Part shown: piece after piece, positions 43,245-52,838 of the stretch
How positions within the stretch are numbered: position 1 is the stretch's first letter
How the letters are laid out: the number at the start of each line of letters is the position of its first letter
Assembly: GCF_000468035.1 (NCBI RefSeq)
Contig: NZ_KI260513.1
Coordinates: forward strand, 1-64,000
Length of the DNA: 64,000 nucleotides
Source: Selenomonas sp. oral taxon 892 str. F0426
Lineage (GTDB): Bacteria > Bacillota > Negativicutes > Selenomonadales > Selenomonadaceae
Direction of reading: 5' to 3'
Position numbers and translations under genes: made by a program
Notes under the pieces: generated by a model
The model's input: the letters and a program-made list of their open reading frames with translations, nothing else
Told to the model about the DNA's origin: nothing
Database searches by the model: none

Positions 43245-45641
43245 TTATGCCTTTGCTGTACGCGTTTTCTTTGGTTCCACCTCTGCCTCTGCCGTCTTCT
43301 TGCGCGTGGTTTTCTTCGCTGCCGTCATAGCAGTAGACTTTTTCACCGTCTCCGTTGCCTGATTCGCAGGTTTTGAGGCAGCCTTCGTCTCCTTCGCCGG
43401 GGTCTTCTTCGGCGCAGCTTTCTTCACAGGCTTTTCCTCAGTCCCAGTTTTTTCAGCCGTGGTTTTCGTCGACTTTTTCGCAGGTGTTTTCTTCGCAGCG
43501 GCAGATGTCTCATCCGTCTTTACAGCGCCTGTCGTTTTGGTCGTCTTCTTGGCCGCTGGCTTTGGGGCAGATTTCTCCGATGCTGCCTTTGCCGTACGCT
43601 TCTTTGGCGCAGGTTTCTCCGCTGTCGCATCGCTATCGGCCTTCTTGGCGGCAGCAGCACGTGACTTAGATGCTGCTGGCTTTTTTTTTGCAACGGCATC
43701 CGCTGTTTCAGCCACCTCACTGACGGGTGTCCCCGCACCGCTCTGCCGCTTAAGACGATAAAATGTCGAGGCGAGCGGCGGTACTGTGATGACAATGGAC
43801 TGCTCGCGTCCGTGGAACGCATGGTTCTCGCTCACAATATCGCCGGCATTGAGCACGCCGCTGCCGCCGTACGCCTCCTCATCCGAGTTGAACACCTCGA
43901 CATAGGTGCCCTTTGTCGGTACCCCGATGCGGTAGCCGTGGCGCACCTCAGGCGTGAAATTGTGCACGCAGATGATAAAGTCACTCGGATCCTCTGCACG
44001 ACGAATGAGTGCGATAATGCTGTTCTCACTGTCGTTGCAGTCGATCCACTGGAAGCCGTTCCAATCGAAGTCGACCTGCCAGAGCGCCTTGTTCTCAATG
44101 TAGAACTTGTTGAGCGCCTTCGAGTACGCAAGCATCTTCGTGTGCATCGGATACTGCTCGACCAGATGCCAGTCCATGCTGTCGTCGAAATTCCACTCGA
44201 TGAAATGCCCGAACTCGCCGCCCATGAAGAGCAGCTTCTTGCCCGGATGCGCCATCCAGTAGCCAAAAAAACCGCGAAGCCCTGCGAATTTCTGCCAATA
44301 GTCGCCCGGCATCTTGCTGATGAGCGAGCACTTGCCGTGCACGACCTCATCATGCGAGAGCGGCAGGACGAAGTTCTCGGAGAAGGCATACATGAGAGAG
44401 AACGTGATCTTGTCCTGATTCCACTTGCGGTAGATCGGGTCAAGGCTCACATAGGAGAGCATATCGTTCATCCAGCCCATATTCCACTTGTAATTGAAGC
44501 CCATGCCGCCCATGTAGACGGGCTTCGAGATGAGCGGCCACGAAGTCGACTCCTCTGCGATCATAAGCGCGTGCGGATGATACTTGAAGATCGTCTCATT
44601 GAGCTTCTTCAGGAAGTCCATCGCCTCGAGGTTGCCCGTATCGCCGTACTTGTTCGGCTGCCACTCACCGTCCTTGCGCCCGTAGTTGAGGTAGAGCATA
44701 TTCGCGACGGCATCGATGCGCAGCCCGTCAATGTGGAACTCCTCGAGCCAGAACAGTGCGTTCGAGATGAGGAAGCTCTGCACCTCCGTGCGTCCGTAAT
44801 CAAAATTGGTCGTGCCCCACTCCCAGTTCTCCGCGCGCATCTCATTATCAGACTCGTAGAGGTTCTTGCCGTCGAAATGCCGCAGGCCCTGCTCGTCTTT
44901 GCAGAAATGCCCCGGCACCCAGTCCATGATGATGCCGATGCCGTTCTGATGCGCCGTATCGACCAGATAGCGGAAATCATCGGGCGTTCCATAGCGGCTC
45001 GTCACAGCAAAGTACCCCGTCGCCTGATAGCCCCATGATCCGTCATAGGGATGCTCACAAAGAGGCATAAACTCGATATGCGTGTAGTTCATTTCCTTGA
45101 CATAGCCGATCAGCTGATCTGCCATCTCACGATAGGAGAGATATTCCCCCTCGAGCGTGCGCCGCCACGAGCCTGCATGCACCTCGTACGTGAGCATCGG
45201 ACGCTCGTAGGAGGATTCGCGTACCTTGCGCTCCTGCCACGCCGCATCGCCCCACTCATAGTGGTTCATATCATAGGTGCGGGACGCCGTCTGCGGCTTT
45301 TTCTCCGCGTAAAAACCGTAAGGATCCGCCTTCATGATGCGGGGACCGCCCCACTGCGGCTCAATTGCGTATTTGTAAATTTCTCCCTCGCCAAGGCCCT
45401 CGACAAACGTCTCCCAGATCTCGCCGTCGCCGATGCGGCTCATCGGGTGCATGAGCACACTCCAGTCGTTGAACTCACCGACGACACTGACCGCATTGGC
45501 ATTTGGCGCCCATACCGTAAAGCGAACGCCTTTTTTGCCATTCTGTTCCACAAAATGCGCTCCAAGCATTTCCTGAGCATGATAGTTTGTGCCCTGATGA
45601 AAGAGGTAAAGATCAAACTCGCTGAGCGTAGATGTTTTCAT
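43245..45641 (-). CDS. glgB: 1,4-alpha-glucan branching enzyme with histone-H1-like tail
   Basis: GH13 branching enzyme creating alpha-1,6 branches in glycogen. An N-terminal CBM48 domain (about 25-125) precedes the catalytic barrel with IIMDWVPGHFCKDEQGL, GLRIDAVANMLYL (nucleophile Asp), MIAEESTSWP (acid Glu) and PLSHDEVVHGK. The enzyme proper ends near residue 630 (STFYRLKRQ), the usual length of GlgB. It is followed by about 150 residues built almost only of Lys, Ala, Thr, Pro, Ser and Glu with repeated KKTPAK/KAAPKK-type units; roughly a quarter are lysine. The tail is in frame and ends at a normal stop codon. Confidence 0.96.
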   Translation of the reverse strand: MKTSTLSEFDLYLFHQGTNYHAQEMLGAHFVEQNGKKGVRFTVWAPNANAVSVVGEFNDWSVLMHPMSRIGDGEIWETFVEGLGEGEIYKYAIEPQWGGPRIMKADPYGFYAEKKPQTASRTYDMNHYEWGDAAWQERKVRESSYERPMLTYEVHAGSWRRTLEGEYLSYREMADQLIGYVKEMNYTHIEFMPLCEHPYDGSWGYQATGYFAVTSRYGTPDDFRYLVDTAHQNGIGIIMDWVPGHFCKDEQGLRHFDGKNLYESDNEMRAENWEWGTTNFDYGRTEVQSFLISNALFWLEEFHIDGLRIDAVANMLYLNYGRKDGEWQPNKYGDTGNLEAMDFLKKLNETIFKYHPHALMIAEESTSWPLISKPVYMGGMGFNYKWNMGWMNDMLSYVSLDPIYRKWNQDKITFSLMYAFSENFVLPLSHDEVVHGKCSLISKMPGDYWQKFAGLRGFFGYWMAHPGKKLLFMGGEFGHFIEWNFDDSMDWHLVEQYPMHTKMLAYSKALNKFYIENKALWQVDFDWNGFQWIDCNDSENSIIALIRRAEDPSDFIICVHNFTPEVRHGYRIGVPTKGTYVEVFNSDEEAYGGSGVLNAGDIVSENHAFHGREQSIVITVPPLASTFYRLKRQSGAGTPVSEVAETADAVAKKKPAASKSRAAAAKKADSDATAEKPAPKKRTAKAASEKSAPKPAAKKTTKTTGAVKTDETSAAAKKTPAKKSTKTTAEKTGTEEKPVKKAAPKKTPAKETKAASKPANQATETVKKSTAMTAAKKTTRKKTAEAEVEPKKTRTAKA

Positions 45642-45670
45642 ACGATCCCCTCCTGTATGTTCCTCGTAAA

Positions 45671-48142
45671 CTATGCAATGATGACGGGATGTATATCCCA
45701 GATCTCTCGTGCATACTCGTCAATCGTGCGGTCGGATGAGAACCCGCCGGAGTGCGCAACATTCATTGCCGCCGTACGTGCCCACCCGTCCTTGTCTCGG
45801 AACCGCCGCATGACCTCAATGCGCGCATTATCGTACGCATTGAAATCCTTCAAGATAAAGAATTCATCGTTCGCGTGCAGAAGATAGTCATACAGCGATG
45901 TGAAATCTCCATAGGTGCCGTCAACGAGTTGATTCATCACCGTACGAACCTTCTCGTTCGTGTGGTATTCATCCCATGCAGAGTAGGCTCCTGTCGCGTA
46001 GTAGTTCATGACCTCCTCGGCCTTGAGTCCAAAGATGACGCAGTGCTCATTGCCGACCGCATCACGGATCTCGACGTTTGCACCATCAAGTGTTCCGAGC
46101 GTGATCGCGCCATTCATCATGAACTTCATGTTGCCCGTACCCGACGCCTCCTTCGACGCCGTTGAGATCTGCTCACTGACATCCGCCGCCGGATAGACCA
46201 GCTCGCCGATGGAGACACCAAAGTTTTCGATGAAGATGACCTTCATGAAGTCATTCACGCGTTTGTCCTTGTTGATCCGATCTGCAACCACATTGATGAG
46301 TCGGATCGTCTCCTTCGCGATGTAGTAGCCTGGGGCCGCCTTGCCGCCAAAGAAGTACGTCACGGGCTGCGTCAGGAAGGACAGCTCACTCTGCGCACGG
46401 TGGTAACGGTACATGATGTGCAGAATATTCATCAGCTGACGCTTGTAGGAGTGAATGCGCTTGACCTGGATGTCGAACATCGAATCCGGGTTGAGTTTCA
46501 CACCGTTGTGCTGTTCGATGTAGTGTGACAGCCCCTCACGGCGCAGATGCTTGATCTTCATGAGCTGCTCAAGGAAGTTCCTATCCTCAACGTGATCATG
46601 CAAAGCGTCCATATTCTCCGGGTGACGATGCCACTCACGGCTGCCGATCGTATCGTCAATCAGCTGGGCAAGCTCTGGGTTTGCCCCCATAAGCCAGCGC
46701 CGGTGCGTGATGCCGTTTGTCTTGTTGTTGAACTTGCGCGGCGTATAGTCATAGAAGTCCTTGAGCGTTGTGGACTTTAGGATGCCCGTATGGATCTTTG
46801 CTACGCCATTGACGCTGTGTCCGCCGACGATTGAGAGGCGTGCCATGTGGATCACGCCATCCTGGATGATCGAGAGTGCGCGTACCTTGCCCTCGTTGCC
46901 GGGATAGCGGCGACGCACCTCCTCCAGATGACGGCGGTTGATCTCATCGATAATCATGTAGATGCGCGGCAGGAGGGGACGGAACATATCAACGCCCCAT
47001 GTCTCGAGCGCCTCTGGCATAATTGTGTGATTCGTATATGCAATCGTATCACGCGTGATCGCCCACGCATCCTCCCACGTCAGCCCCTCATCATCGACGA
47101 GGATGCGCATGAGCTCTGCCACACAGAGCGCGGGATGCGTATCGTTGATATGGATGCCGATCTTCCTGCCGAAGTCGTAGATACTGCCGCCTTTGCTCTT
47201 GTAATGACGAACGATGCTCTGCACGCCGGCCGAAACGAAGAAGTACTCCTGGATAAGGCGCATACGGCGTCCCTCAAAGGTACTGTCATCGGGGTAGAGG
47301 TAGCGCGTAATCGACTCGACGAAGCTGCGGTAGTCGTTGCGCTGCTGAATCTGCTCCTGCGTCAGGAGCCCATAGTCTGAGAAATCGCGGTTGACCTCGG
47401 CGTTCCACATGCGCAGCGTATTGACCGTCGCGTTGTGGTAGCCGACAATCGGCATATCATACGGCACAGCCATGACGATCATCGGGTTCTCATGGACAAG
47501 CTCGAGCTTTCCGCCTATGTCACGCATATAGGCGTTGCCGCCAAACTTGACATCGACCGACTTGTCCGGCTTGCGGTACTCCCAGGCAAAGCCGTCACGC
47601 AGCCAGTTGTCGGGAATCTCAACCTGATTGCCGCCGACGATCTTCTGCTCGAAGAGGCCATATTGATAGCGGATGGTACACCCGTGCCCCGGCAGACGAT
47701 GTGCCGCGAGCGAGTCGATAAAGCAGGCAGCGAGACGTCCTAAGCCGCCATTGCCAAGACCTGCGTCCGGCTCCATCTCGTAGGCGTCCGAGAGCTTTAG
47801 CTTGAAGTCTCCGAGGACCTCCTGCAGGGCCTCTTCGATGCCGAGGTTAATGAGGTTGGATTTGAGAAGCCTGCCGAGCAGGAACTCGATTGAGAAGTAA
47901 TAAATCTGCTTCTCCTGACGATCCTCATATTGCTTGTTCGTCTTAATCCAATTATCCGAGATGGACTGTTTGGCTGTGGACGCGATCGTCTTGTAGATCT
48001 CGATTTCTGTCAGTTCCTCTACGTCGCGGCCAAACATAACATGTGCAGTTGTGATAAAACGGCTCTTCAAGATCTTCTTCATCGTCTCTAGAGCTTTCCC
48101 TGTCGGTCGATTGACCTGATCCTTCTGTGCCAAATCGTCCAC
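45671..48142 (-). CDS. glgP: Glycogen/alpha-glucan phosphorylase
   Basis: GT35 phosphorylase releasing glucose-1-phosphate from glycogen chain ends with pyridoxal phosphate. The cofactor-lysine motif is EASGTGNMKFMMNGAITLG. GLGNGGLGRLAACFIDSLA and NGITHRRWL are further family signatures; 823 residues is normal. It starts after a 150-nt gap behind glgD, which may hold a secondary promoter or processing site; nothing definite is seen there. Confidence 0.97.
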   Translation of the reverse strand: MDDLAQKDQVNRPTGKALETMKKILKSRFITTAHVMFGRDVEELTEIEIYKTIASTAKQSISDNWIKTNKQYEDRQEKQIYYFSIEFLLGRLLKSNLINLGIEEALQEVLGDFKLKLSDAYEMEPDAGLGNGGLGRLAACFIDSLAAHRLPGHGCTIRYQYGLFEQKIVGGNQVEIPDNWLRDGFAWEYRKPDKSVDVKFGGNAYMRDIGGKLELVHENPMIVMAVPYDMPIVGYHNATVNTLRMWNAEVNRDFSDYGLLTQEQIQQRNDYRSFVESITRYLYPDDSTFEGRRMRLIQEYFFVSAGVQSIVRHYKSKGGSIYDFGRKIGIHINDTHPALCVAELMRILVDDEGLTWEDAWAITRDTIAYTNHTIMPEALETWGVDMFRPLLPRIYMIIDEINRRHLEEVRRRYPGNEGKVRALSIIQDGVIHMARLSIVGGHSVNGVAKIHTGILKSTTLKDFYDYTPRKFNNKTNGITHRRWLMGANPELAQLIDDTIGSREWHRHPENMDALHDHVEDRNFLEQLMKIKHLRREGLSHYIEQHNGVKLNPDSMFDIQVKRIHSYKRQLMNILHIMYRYHRAQSELSFLTQPVTYFFGGKAAPGYYIAKETIRLINVVADRINKDKRVNDFMKVIFIENFGVSIGELVYPAADVSEQISTASKEASGTGNMKFMMNGAITLGTLDGANVEIRDAVGNEHCVIFGLKAEEVMNYYATGAYSAWDEYHTNEKVRTVMNQLVDGTYGDFTSLYDYLLHANDEFFILKDFNAYDNARIEVMRRFRDKDGWARTAAMNVAHSGGFSSDRTIDEYAREIWDIHPVIIA

Positions 48143-48295
48143 TCCTTTTCCAATGCTCTTGTTCCCCCCGGCCTTCGTTTCCTACGCATGGCAGAGCCCC
48201 CTCAGAAGTATCAGAAACAAGAAGCCGTTATCGTTCCTCATGCTCCGATGAACGGAGCGAAGCAGGAATCCGTAACGGCAAATAAACGAATTACA

Positions 48296-49402
48296 TTAAA
48301 TCGTAATATTCTTTTTGATCACCAGCGGATACTCGGCGGCCCCCTTCAGCCACTTTTCCGCAGTGATAACAACATTCTTGTCACAGATGACATTCTCGAC
48401 AAGCGCACCATCCTGAATGTCACATTTCTGCATGATGATCGAATTCCGAACCTGTGCGCCCTTGCCCACCTTTACTTCGCGGAACAGGATGCTGTTCTCC
48501 ACCTCACCGCGAACGATGCAGCCATTCGCAATGAGGGAATTCGTGACCTTGGCAGTCTCCTTATACTGGACAGGTACGCCGTCCTTGATCTTCGTATAGA
48601 CAGGACGCTCCCCCATGAAGAGCTCCTGCCAGACCTCCGGATCTAGGATCTCCATATTCGTCCGATAGTAGGTCGACATAGAGTCCACATGCGCCATATA
48701 GCCGTCATGCTCATAGGCAAATATCGTATAGTCTCCAGCACGGCGAATGATGCCGTCAAGCACGAAGTCCTGTCCGCCGTGCTCGTAGGCATAGCGAACG
48801 GTCTCAACGAAGGCCCCCTTGTCCATGAGGTAGATCCCCATGGACACCTTCGTCCCCTGATAAGCAGCTGGCTTCCCAGCAATATCTCGAACGAACCCGT
48901 TTTCCGCCATATCGAGAACAATGTTGTTCCCCGTATTCTCATCGATGGTCGTATGCGAGACGAGTGTGATGTCCGCACCTGTATTCTGGTGGAAGCGGAG
49001 CACCTGATTGAAGTCCACGTTATAAACAAAGCTGCCGTTTGTCAGCAAAATGTAGCGTGAAGATGCGTGCTCAATGAAGTCCAGATTGTGATAGAAATTC
49101 TTGAGGTCACCCTTACGGCGCTGTCCATCGTCCTGTACCGACGGCAGATAGAACAGTCCATCATGGCGACGCGCCAGATCCCAATCTTTGCCAGATCGCA
49201 GATGATCCAGAACCGAGCGCGGTTCATCGGGGAGCATAATGCCCACTTTGCTGATGCCGGAGTTGACCATGCTCGAGAGTGCGAAGTCGATCAGGCGGTA
49301 GCGGCCGGCAAATGGAATGGATTCAACCGCACGGCGATCCGCCAGTTCACGAATCAGGCTTCCATCCTCATGCAGGTTGATGAGCCCCATTACGGTATTC
49401 AT
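48296..49402 (-). CDS. glgD: GlgD, regulatory-type ADP-glucose pyrophosphorylase subunit
   Basis: GlgC paralogue of 368 residues. The nucleotidyltransferase fold is visible (PFAGRYRLIDFALSSMVNSG, YVYNV-type acceptor region, left-handed beta-helix C-terminus). The catalytic glycine-rich GGxGxRLxPLT loop of GlgC is replaced by NLHEDGSLIRELADRR. As in other Firmicutes it is probably non-catalytic and modulates GlgC in a mixed tetramer. It follows glgC after about 30 nt. Confidence 0.93.
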   Translation of the reverse strand: MNTVMGLINLHEDGSLIRELADRRAVESIPFAGRYRLIDFALSSMVNSGISKVGIMLPDEPRSVLDHLRSGKDWDLARRHDGLFYLPSVQDDGQRRKGDLKNFYHNLDFIEHASSRYILLTNGSFVYNVDFNQVLRFHQNTGADITLVSHTTIDENTGNNIVLDMAENGFVRDIAGKPAAYQGTKVSMGIYLMDKGAFVETVRYAYEHGGQDFVLDGIIRRAGDYTIFAYEHDGYMAHVDSMSTYYRTNMEILDPEVWQELFMGERPVYTKIKDGVPVQYKETAKVTNSLIANGCIVRGEVENSILFREVKVGKGAQVRNSIIMQKCDIQDGALVENVICDKNVVITAEKWLKGAAEYPLVIKKNITI

Positions 49403-49432
49403 TGTACGTTCACTCCGTTCTCTTCCCGCAAA

Positions 49433-50587
49433 TCAGCCGACACGTTGTTCCGAAGAAGCATGTGATACCGTCTCTCCCTCAGGGACAACAGTAATCTGCG
49501 TCTCCTCACCGATGACTTGTGCTCCCTCCTCGATCACGGCGTGCTGCGCGAGAATTGCATAATCAACGACAGCGCCATCTGCGACCACCGCCGACGGGAG
49601 CAGAACCGAATTGCGCACGACGGCACCCTTGCCGACACGAACCCCGGGGAAGATCACAGAGTTTTCAACCGTCCCGAGGATCATGGTGCCCTCACTGATC
49701 ATCGAGCGCGTGATCTTCGCGTCCTTGCCAACAAACTGCGGCGGCATGGAGGGGTTGAACGAGTAGATGTGCCACTTGCCCGAGAGTTCAAACGGCGGCT
49801 CATCCTGCAGAAGATCCATATTGGCCTGCCAAAGGCTCTCGATCGTTCCGACATCCTTCCAATAGCCGCTGAACGCGTAGGAGTATAGGCGCCCCTCATC
49901 CGCAAGCATCTTCGGGATGATGTCCTTGCCGAAGTCATGGCTCGAGGTCTCGCTCTTCGCATCTGCCGTAAGGTACTCGGCCAGATAGTCACGATTGAAG
50001 ATATAGATGCCCATGGATGCGAGATTGCTCTTGGGCTTTGCCGGTTTCTCCTCAAACTCGACAATCCGTCCGCTCTCGTCCGTGTTCATAATACCGAAAC
50101 GCGGTGCCTCATCCCATGGCACCTCAAAGACACCGATCGTTGCCTGTGCCTTGTTCTTTTTGTGGTTTTCGAGCATCCACGAGTAGTCCATTGTGTATAT
50201 GTGATCACCGGAGAGGATAAGCACGTAGTCAGGATCTGCCATATCGATGAAGTTGAGGTTCTGATAGATCGCATCTGCCGTACCGCGATACCACTCTGCC
50301 CCCTTCTCACGCGCATAGGGCGGCAGGACAAAGAGCCCTCCGTCGCGCTTATCGAGATCCCACGAACTGCCCGATCCAAGATACTGGTTCAGCTCCAGCG
50401 GCCGGTACTGCGTCAGTACACCGACCTTTTCAATACCAGAGTTCACACAATTACTGAGAGGAAAGTCAATGATGCGGTACTTCCCCCCAAATGGAACCGC
50501 CGGCTTTGCGACACGCTTCGTGAGCGCACCAAGGCGGCTGCCTTGTCCGCCTGCCAAAATCATTGCCAAGCACTCTGTTTTTCTCAT
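49433..50587 (-). CDS. glgC: Glucose-1-phosphate adenylyltransferase
   Basis: Makes ADP-glucose, the first committed step of glycogen synthesis. The catalytic loop is [38 protein letters not shown] and [11 protein letters not shown] are further signatures, and the C-terminal beta-helix is present. The start MRKTECLAM has GGGGAG before it; the longer open frame upstream is not supported. First gene of the glycogen operon. Confidence 0.96.
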   Translation of the reverse strand: MRKTECLAMILAGGQGSRLGALTKRVAKPAVPFGGKYRIIDFPLSNCVNSGIEKVGVLTQYRPLELNQYLGSGSSWDLDKRDGGLFVLPPYAREKGAEWYRGTADAIYQNLNFIDMADPDYVLILSGDHIYTMDYSWMLENHKKNKAQATIGVFEVPWDEAPRFGIMNTDESGRIVEFEEKPAKPKSNLASMGIYIFNRDYLAEYLTADAKSETSSHDFGKDIIPKMLADEGRLYSYAFSGYWKDVGTIESLWQANMDLLQDEPPFELSGKWHIYSFNPSMPPQFVGKDAKITRSMISEGTMILGTVENSVIFPGVRVGKGAVVRNSVLLPSAVVADGAVVDYAILAQHAVIEEGAQVIGEETQITVVPEGETVSHASSEQRVG

Positions 50588-50823
50588 AGGTAATTCTCCC
50601 CTCACGGATACCGGGCGGTATCCCCAACATATATGCAATGGCAAAGCGGGTGAGCTTGCGGTACACCCATCCGTTTCGCCGCATTTCTGCTGATCTAAAC
50701 GAGTTGTCACTCATTTCTTCTGTATTGCTCTCCTTTATCATTTCTTATATTACTAAACCTAATTCGATAAATACGCTGAATTTCCTGCTAGTTTCCAGTC
50801 TTCTTTCAGACTTTTTTCAAATT

Positions 50824-50829
50824 ATTATA
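50824..50829 (-). promoter_or_regulatory. Possible -10 element for the glycogen operon
   Basis: Minus-strand TATAAT lies about 240 nt upstream of glgC in an AT-rich gap, without a convincing -35. The 260-nt region between glgC and the TetR gene shows no other clear gene, although an AAAGGAG site followed by an ATG opens an out-of-frame stretch that runs into glgC. Confidence 0.3.
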
Positions 50830-50849
50830 TACCCATAATTTTGTACAGG

Positions 50850-51419
50850 TCACACATTCTGCGGCAAAAAAATCGGTGCAATCAACGCGGTATACATCTC
50901 CGTCATTTCCTGCGGCGTACGCTGACATCCTCCCTGCATCCACCACTCCACCATCAGCACGAAACTGCCTGTAATGTGGTTGATGAGGAAATCAGTGGGA
51001 AGGCGATGTTCGCACAGCAGCACATGTCCACGCGCCGTAAGTGTTTCGCTGAGCTTTTCGCGAAAATATCGAAGGAAGAGATCTCTGCTCTCACAGGTCA
51101 AAAGACTGCGGATGTTTTTCTGCTGATCCTGCATATGGTAAAGCATATGTGAGATGATGACGGTCGGGTTGTCTGCATCGTGAGAGAAGTCGTGGCTCCC
51201 CTCATCGGATACATCCTCAAGCACATGTGCGAACATATCCTCACACATCGCACGGAGCAGCGTATCCTTCGTCTCAAAATGCGTGTAAAACGTGCTGCGC
51301 CCGACATCCGCCTCCTCGATGATGTCCTGAACAATGATGTTTTCGTATCGCTTGTTTGCGAGGAGGGTTTGAAACGCGGCGAGGATTGCCTGTCTCGTCT
51401 TTTTGCGGCGTCGTTCCAT
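50850..51419 (-). CDS. TetR/AcrR family transcriptional regulator
   Basis: 189-residue one-component repressor. The N-terminal helix-turn-helix domain reads TRQAILAAFQTLLANKRYEN, then VQDIIEEADVGRSTFYTHF with the typical recognition helix. The C-terminal ligand domain resembles TetR_C_7-like types (LLINHITGSFVLMVEWWMQ region). It is divergent from the degenerate P-type ATPase gene, and a 16-bp palindrome in the shared gap is a likely operator. It probably represses itself and the membrane protein; ligand unknown. Confidence 0.9.
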   Translation of the reverse strand: MERRRKKTRQAILAAFQTLLANKRYENIIVQDIIEEADVGRSTFYTHFETKDTLLRAMCEDMFAHVLEDVSDEGSHDFSHDADNPTVIISHMLYHMQDQQKNIRSLLTCESRDLFLRYFREKLSETLTARGHVLLCEHRLPTDFLINHITGSFVLMVEWWMQGGCQRTPQEMTEMYTALIAPIFLPQNV

Positions 51420-51466
51420 ACAATTTCCTTTCGTTCGATGGATTCATATGAACATATTATTTCTTT

Positions 51467-51482
51467 TGTCCGATAACGGACA
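51467..51482. promoter_or_regulatory. Likely TetR operator palindrome
   Basis: TGTCCG-ATAA-CGGACA is a perfect 6+6 bp inverted repeat about 50 nt upstream of the TetR gene and about 105 nt upstream of the divergent membrane-protein gene. Size and position suit a TetR-dimer site. Confidence 0.5.
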
Positions 51483-51588
51483 GTTTCAGTAAGGTGTTTC
51501 TTACCTAAATCCCAATTTTATTGTACTATATGTTCAGAACTGAAACAAGTTCTGTTTTTGAGAATACAAACCAAAGGAGGTTTTCATA

Positions 51589-52797
51589 ATGACTCGCTCA
51601 TGGCTGGAGAGTGCACCGTGTCCAACGGTAATCTGTGCGCTGATCTCGCTTGCTGCGCTCCTTTGCAGTGCCTTCATGGAACAGCCGCACGCTGTTGATC
51701 CCGCGTGGATTGCGGTCATTCTCAGCGGCAGTCCCATTCTATACACCGCTCTTCACAGTCTCTTCTGTCTGCGAAAAATTCACGCCGAGCTTCTCGTCTC
51801 AGCCGCGCTGATCGGCACATTGACGGTGGGTGAATATCTTGCAGCGGGCGGGATTGCCCTGATCATGTACGTTGGTACGATGCTTGAGGATCAGATCATC
51901 CTGCACACGCACCATCGTATCAGTGCGCTTTGCTCGCAGGAGAACATGAACGCGGGCATGCACTCAATCGACACGCATGATGTATCGATGGTACAGACGG
52001 CCAAGCGCAGAGCATCACAGCTCATTCTGCTCGCATTTGTACTCGCGGGTGCTGTTTGGTGGACAACAAACGATGTTGACCGTGCTGTCACGGCACTCGT
52101 AGTCTTCTGCCCCTGTGCCTTCGTTCACGCAGCCCCGATGGCAGTCTCAGCTGCTGTCGGCAGTCTCGCACAGCAGGGCATCCTCCTGCGGACGAGTCAC
52201 GCTCTCGAGCGCCTCTCCCATATGGAGAACGCTGTCTTCACGCTGGATGCCATTGCACCTGCAGGATATTTGGATGCAGATGCAGCGCAGCTTGTCACAA
52301 AGCTGCGCCGCATGGGGATGCACCCGGTACTCCTCGGCTCCGTGGATGCGCACACAGCTCAGATTGCCAAACAGGTAGGTATTCGGGATGTGCGAACTGC
52401 CCTCCCTCCATCAAATGACCCCTTCACCGCCTGGACAGCGCTGATTCGCCGGGAGACGGACACGTGTGCTGCAGGGCTGACACACTGTCTGCACATCACG
52501 ATAGGCAGCATATCGGACAAGACAGATGCAGATGTCGTATGCGCCGCAGCGGATCTTTCCCGCCTGCCCGCGCTGCTCCTCACAGCACGTCGGATACGCC
52601 AGAATATTGAACAGAACACGCTGTTTGGACTAACGCTCAACTTCATCGCACTTGGCCTAGCCGCATGCGGCTATCTCAGTCCACTCGCAGGTGCTGTCTG
52701 GCACAATGCCGCGGCCATCTTCATTGTGCTCAACGCGGCTCTTCTCACTGCCTCGGCAGATCGTGAAAAAAAGTTTGCTTTTTCGACATCGCTGTGA
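51589..52797 (+). CDS. Degenerate P1B-type (heavy-metal) ATPase lacking catalytic domains
   Basis: 402-residue membrane protein related to CadA/ZntA-type pumps. Membrane segments and the metal-site motif FCPCAF (Cys174-Pro-Cys176) are kept. The GILLRTSHALERL stretch after the CPC helix, and the last membrane pair (NAAAIFIVLNAALL), are also kept. The actuator domain with TGE, the DKTGT phosphorylation loop, the ATP-binding N domain and the GDGxND hinge are missing or replaced: FTLDAIAPAG stands at DKTGT, VLLGSVD at the TGD site. The frame is intact from a GGAGG site to the stop. It cannot pump by the normal mechanism; a sensor, metal-binding or partner role is inference. Confidence 0.72.
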   Translation: MTRSWLESAPCPTVICALISLAALLCSAFMEQPHAVDPAWIAVILSGSPILYTALHSLFCLRKIHAELLVSAALIGTLTVGEYLAAGGIALIMYVGTMLEDQIILHTHHRISALCSQENMNAGMHSIDTHDVSMVQTAKRRASQLILLAFVLAGAVWWTTNDVDRAVTALVVFCPCAFVHAAPMAVSAAVGSLAQQGILLRTSHALERLSHMENAVFTLDAIAPAGYLDADAAQLVTKLRRMGMHPVLLGSVDAHTAQIAKQVGIRDVRTALPPSNDPFTAWTALIRRETDTCAAGLTHCLHITIGSISDKTDADVVCAAADLSRLPALLLTARRIRQNIEQNTLFGLTLNFIALGLAACGYLSPLAGAVWHNAAAIFIVLNAALLTASADREKKFAFSTSL

Positions 52798-52838
52798 TAG
52801 AATGACTCAGTACATTTTTCGTTGAGGGGGTGAACGAT

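Noticed and set aside
43248-43750. GlgB tail as a frameshift artefact
   Set aside because: The Lys/Ala/Thr/Pro repeats keep one frame with consistent codon meaning right to a stop; a frameshift would not give repeated KKTPAK-like units.
43812-45038. 408-codon frame antisense to glgB
   Set aside because: No recognisable domain, opposite strand of an unambiguous branching enzyme.
50588-50710. Long N-terminal extension of glgC
   Set aside because: Not homologous to GlgC, and a good ribosome site precedes the ATG at 50587.
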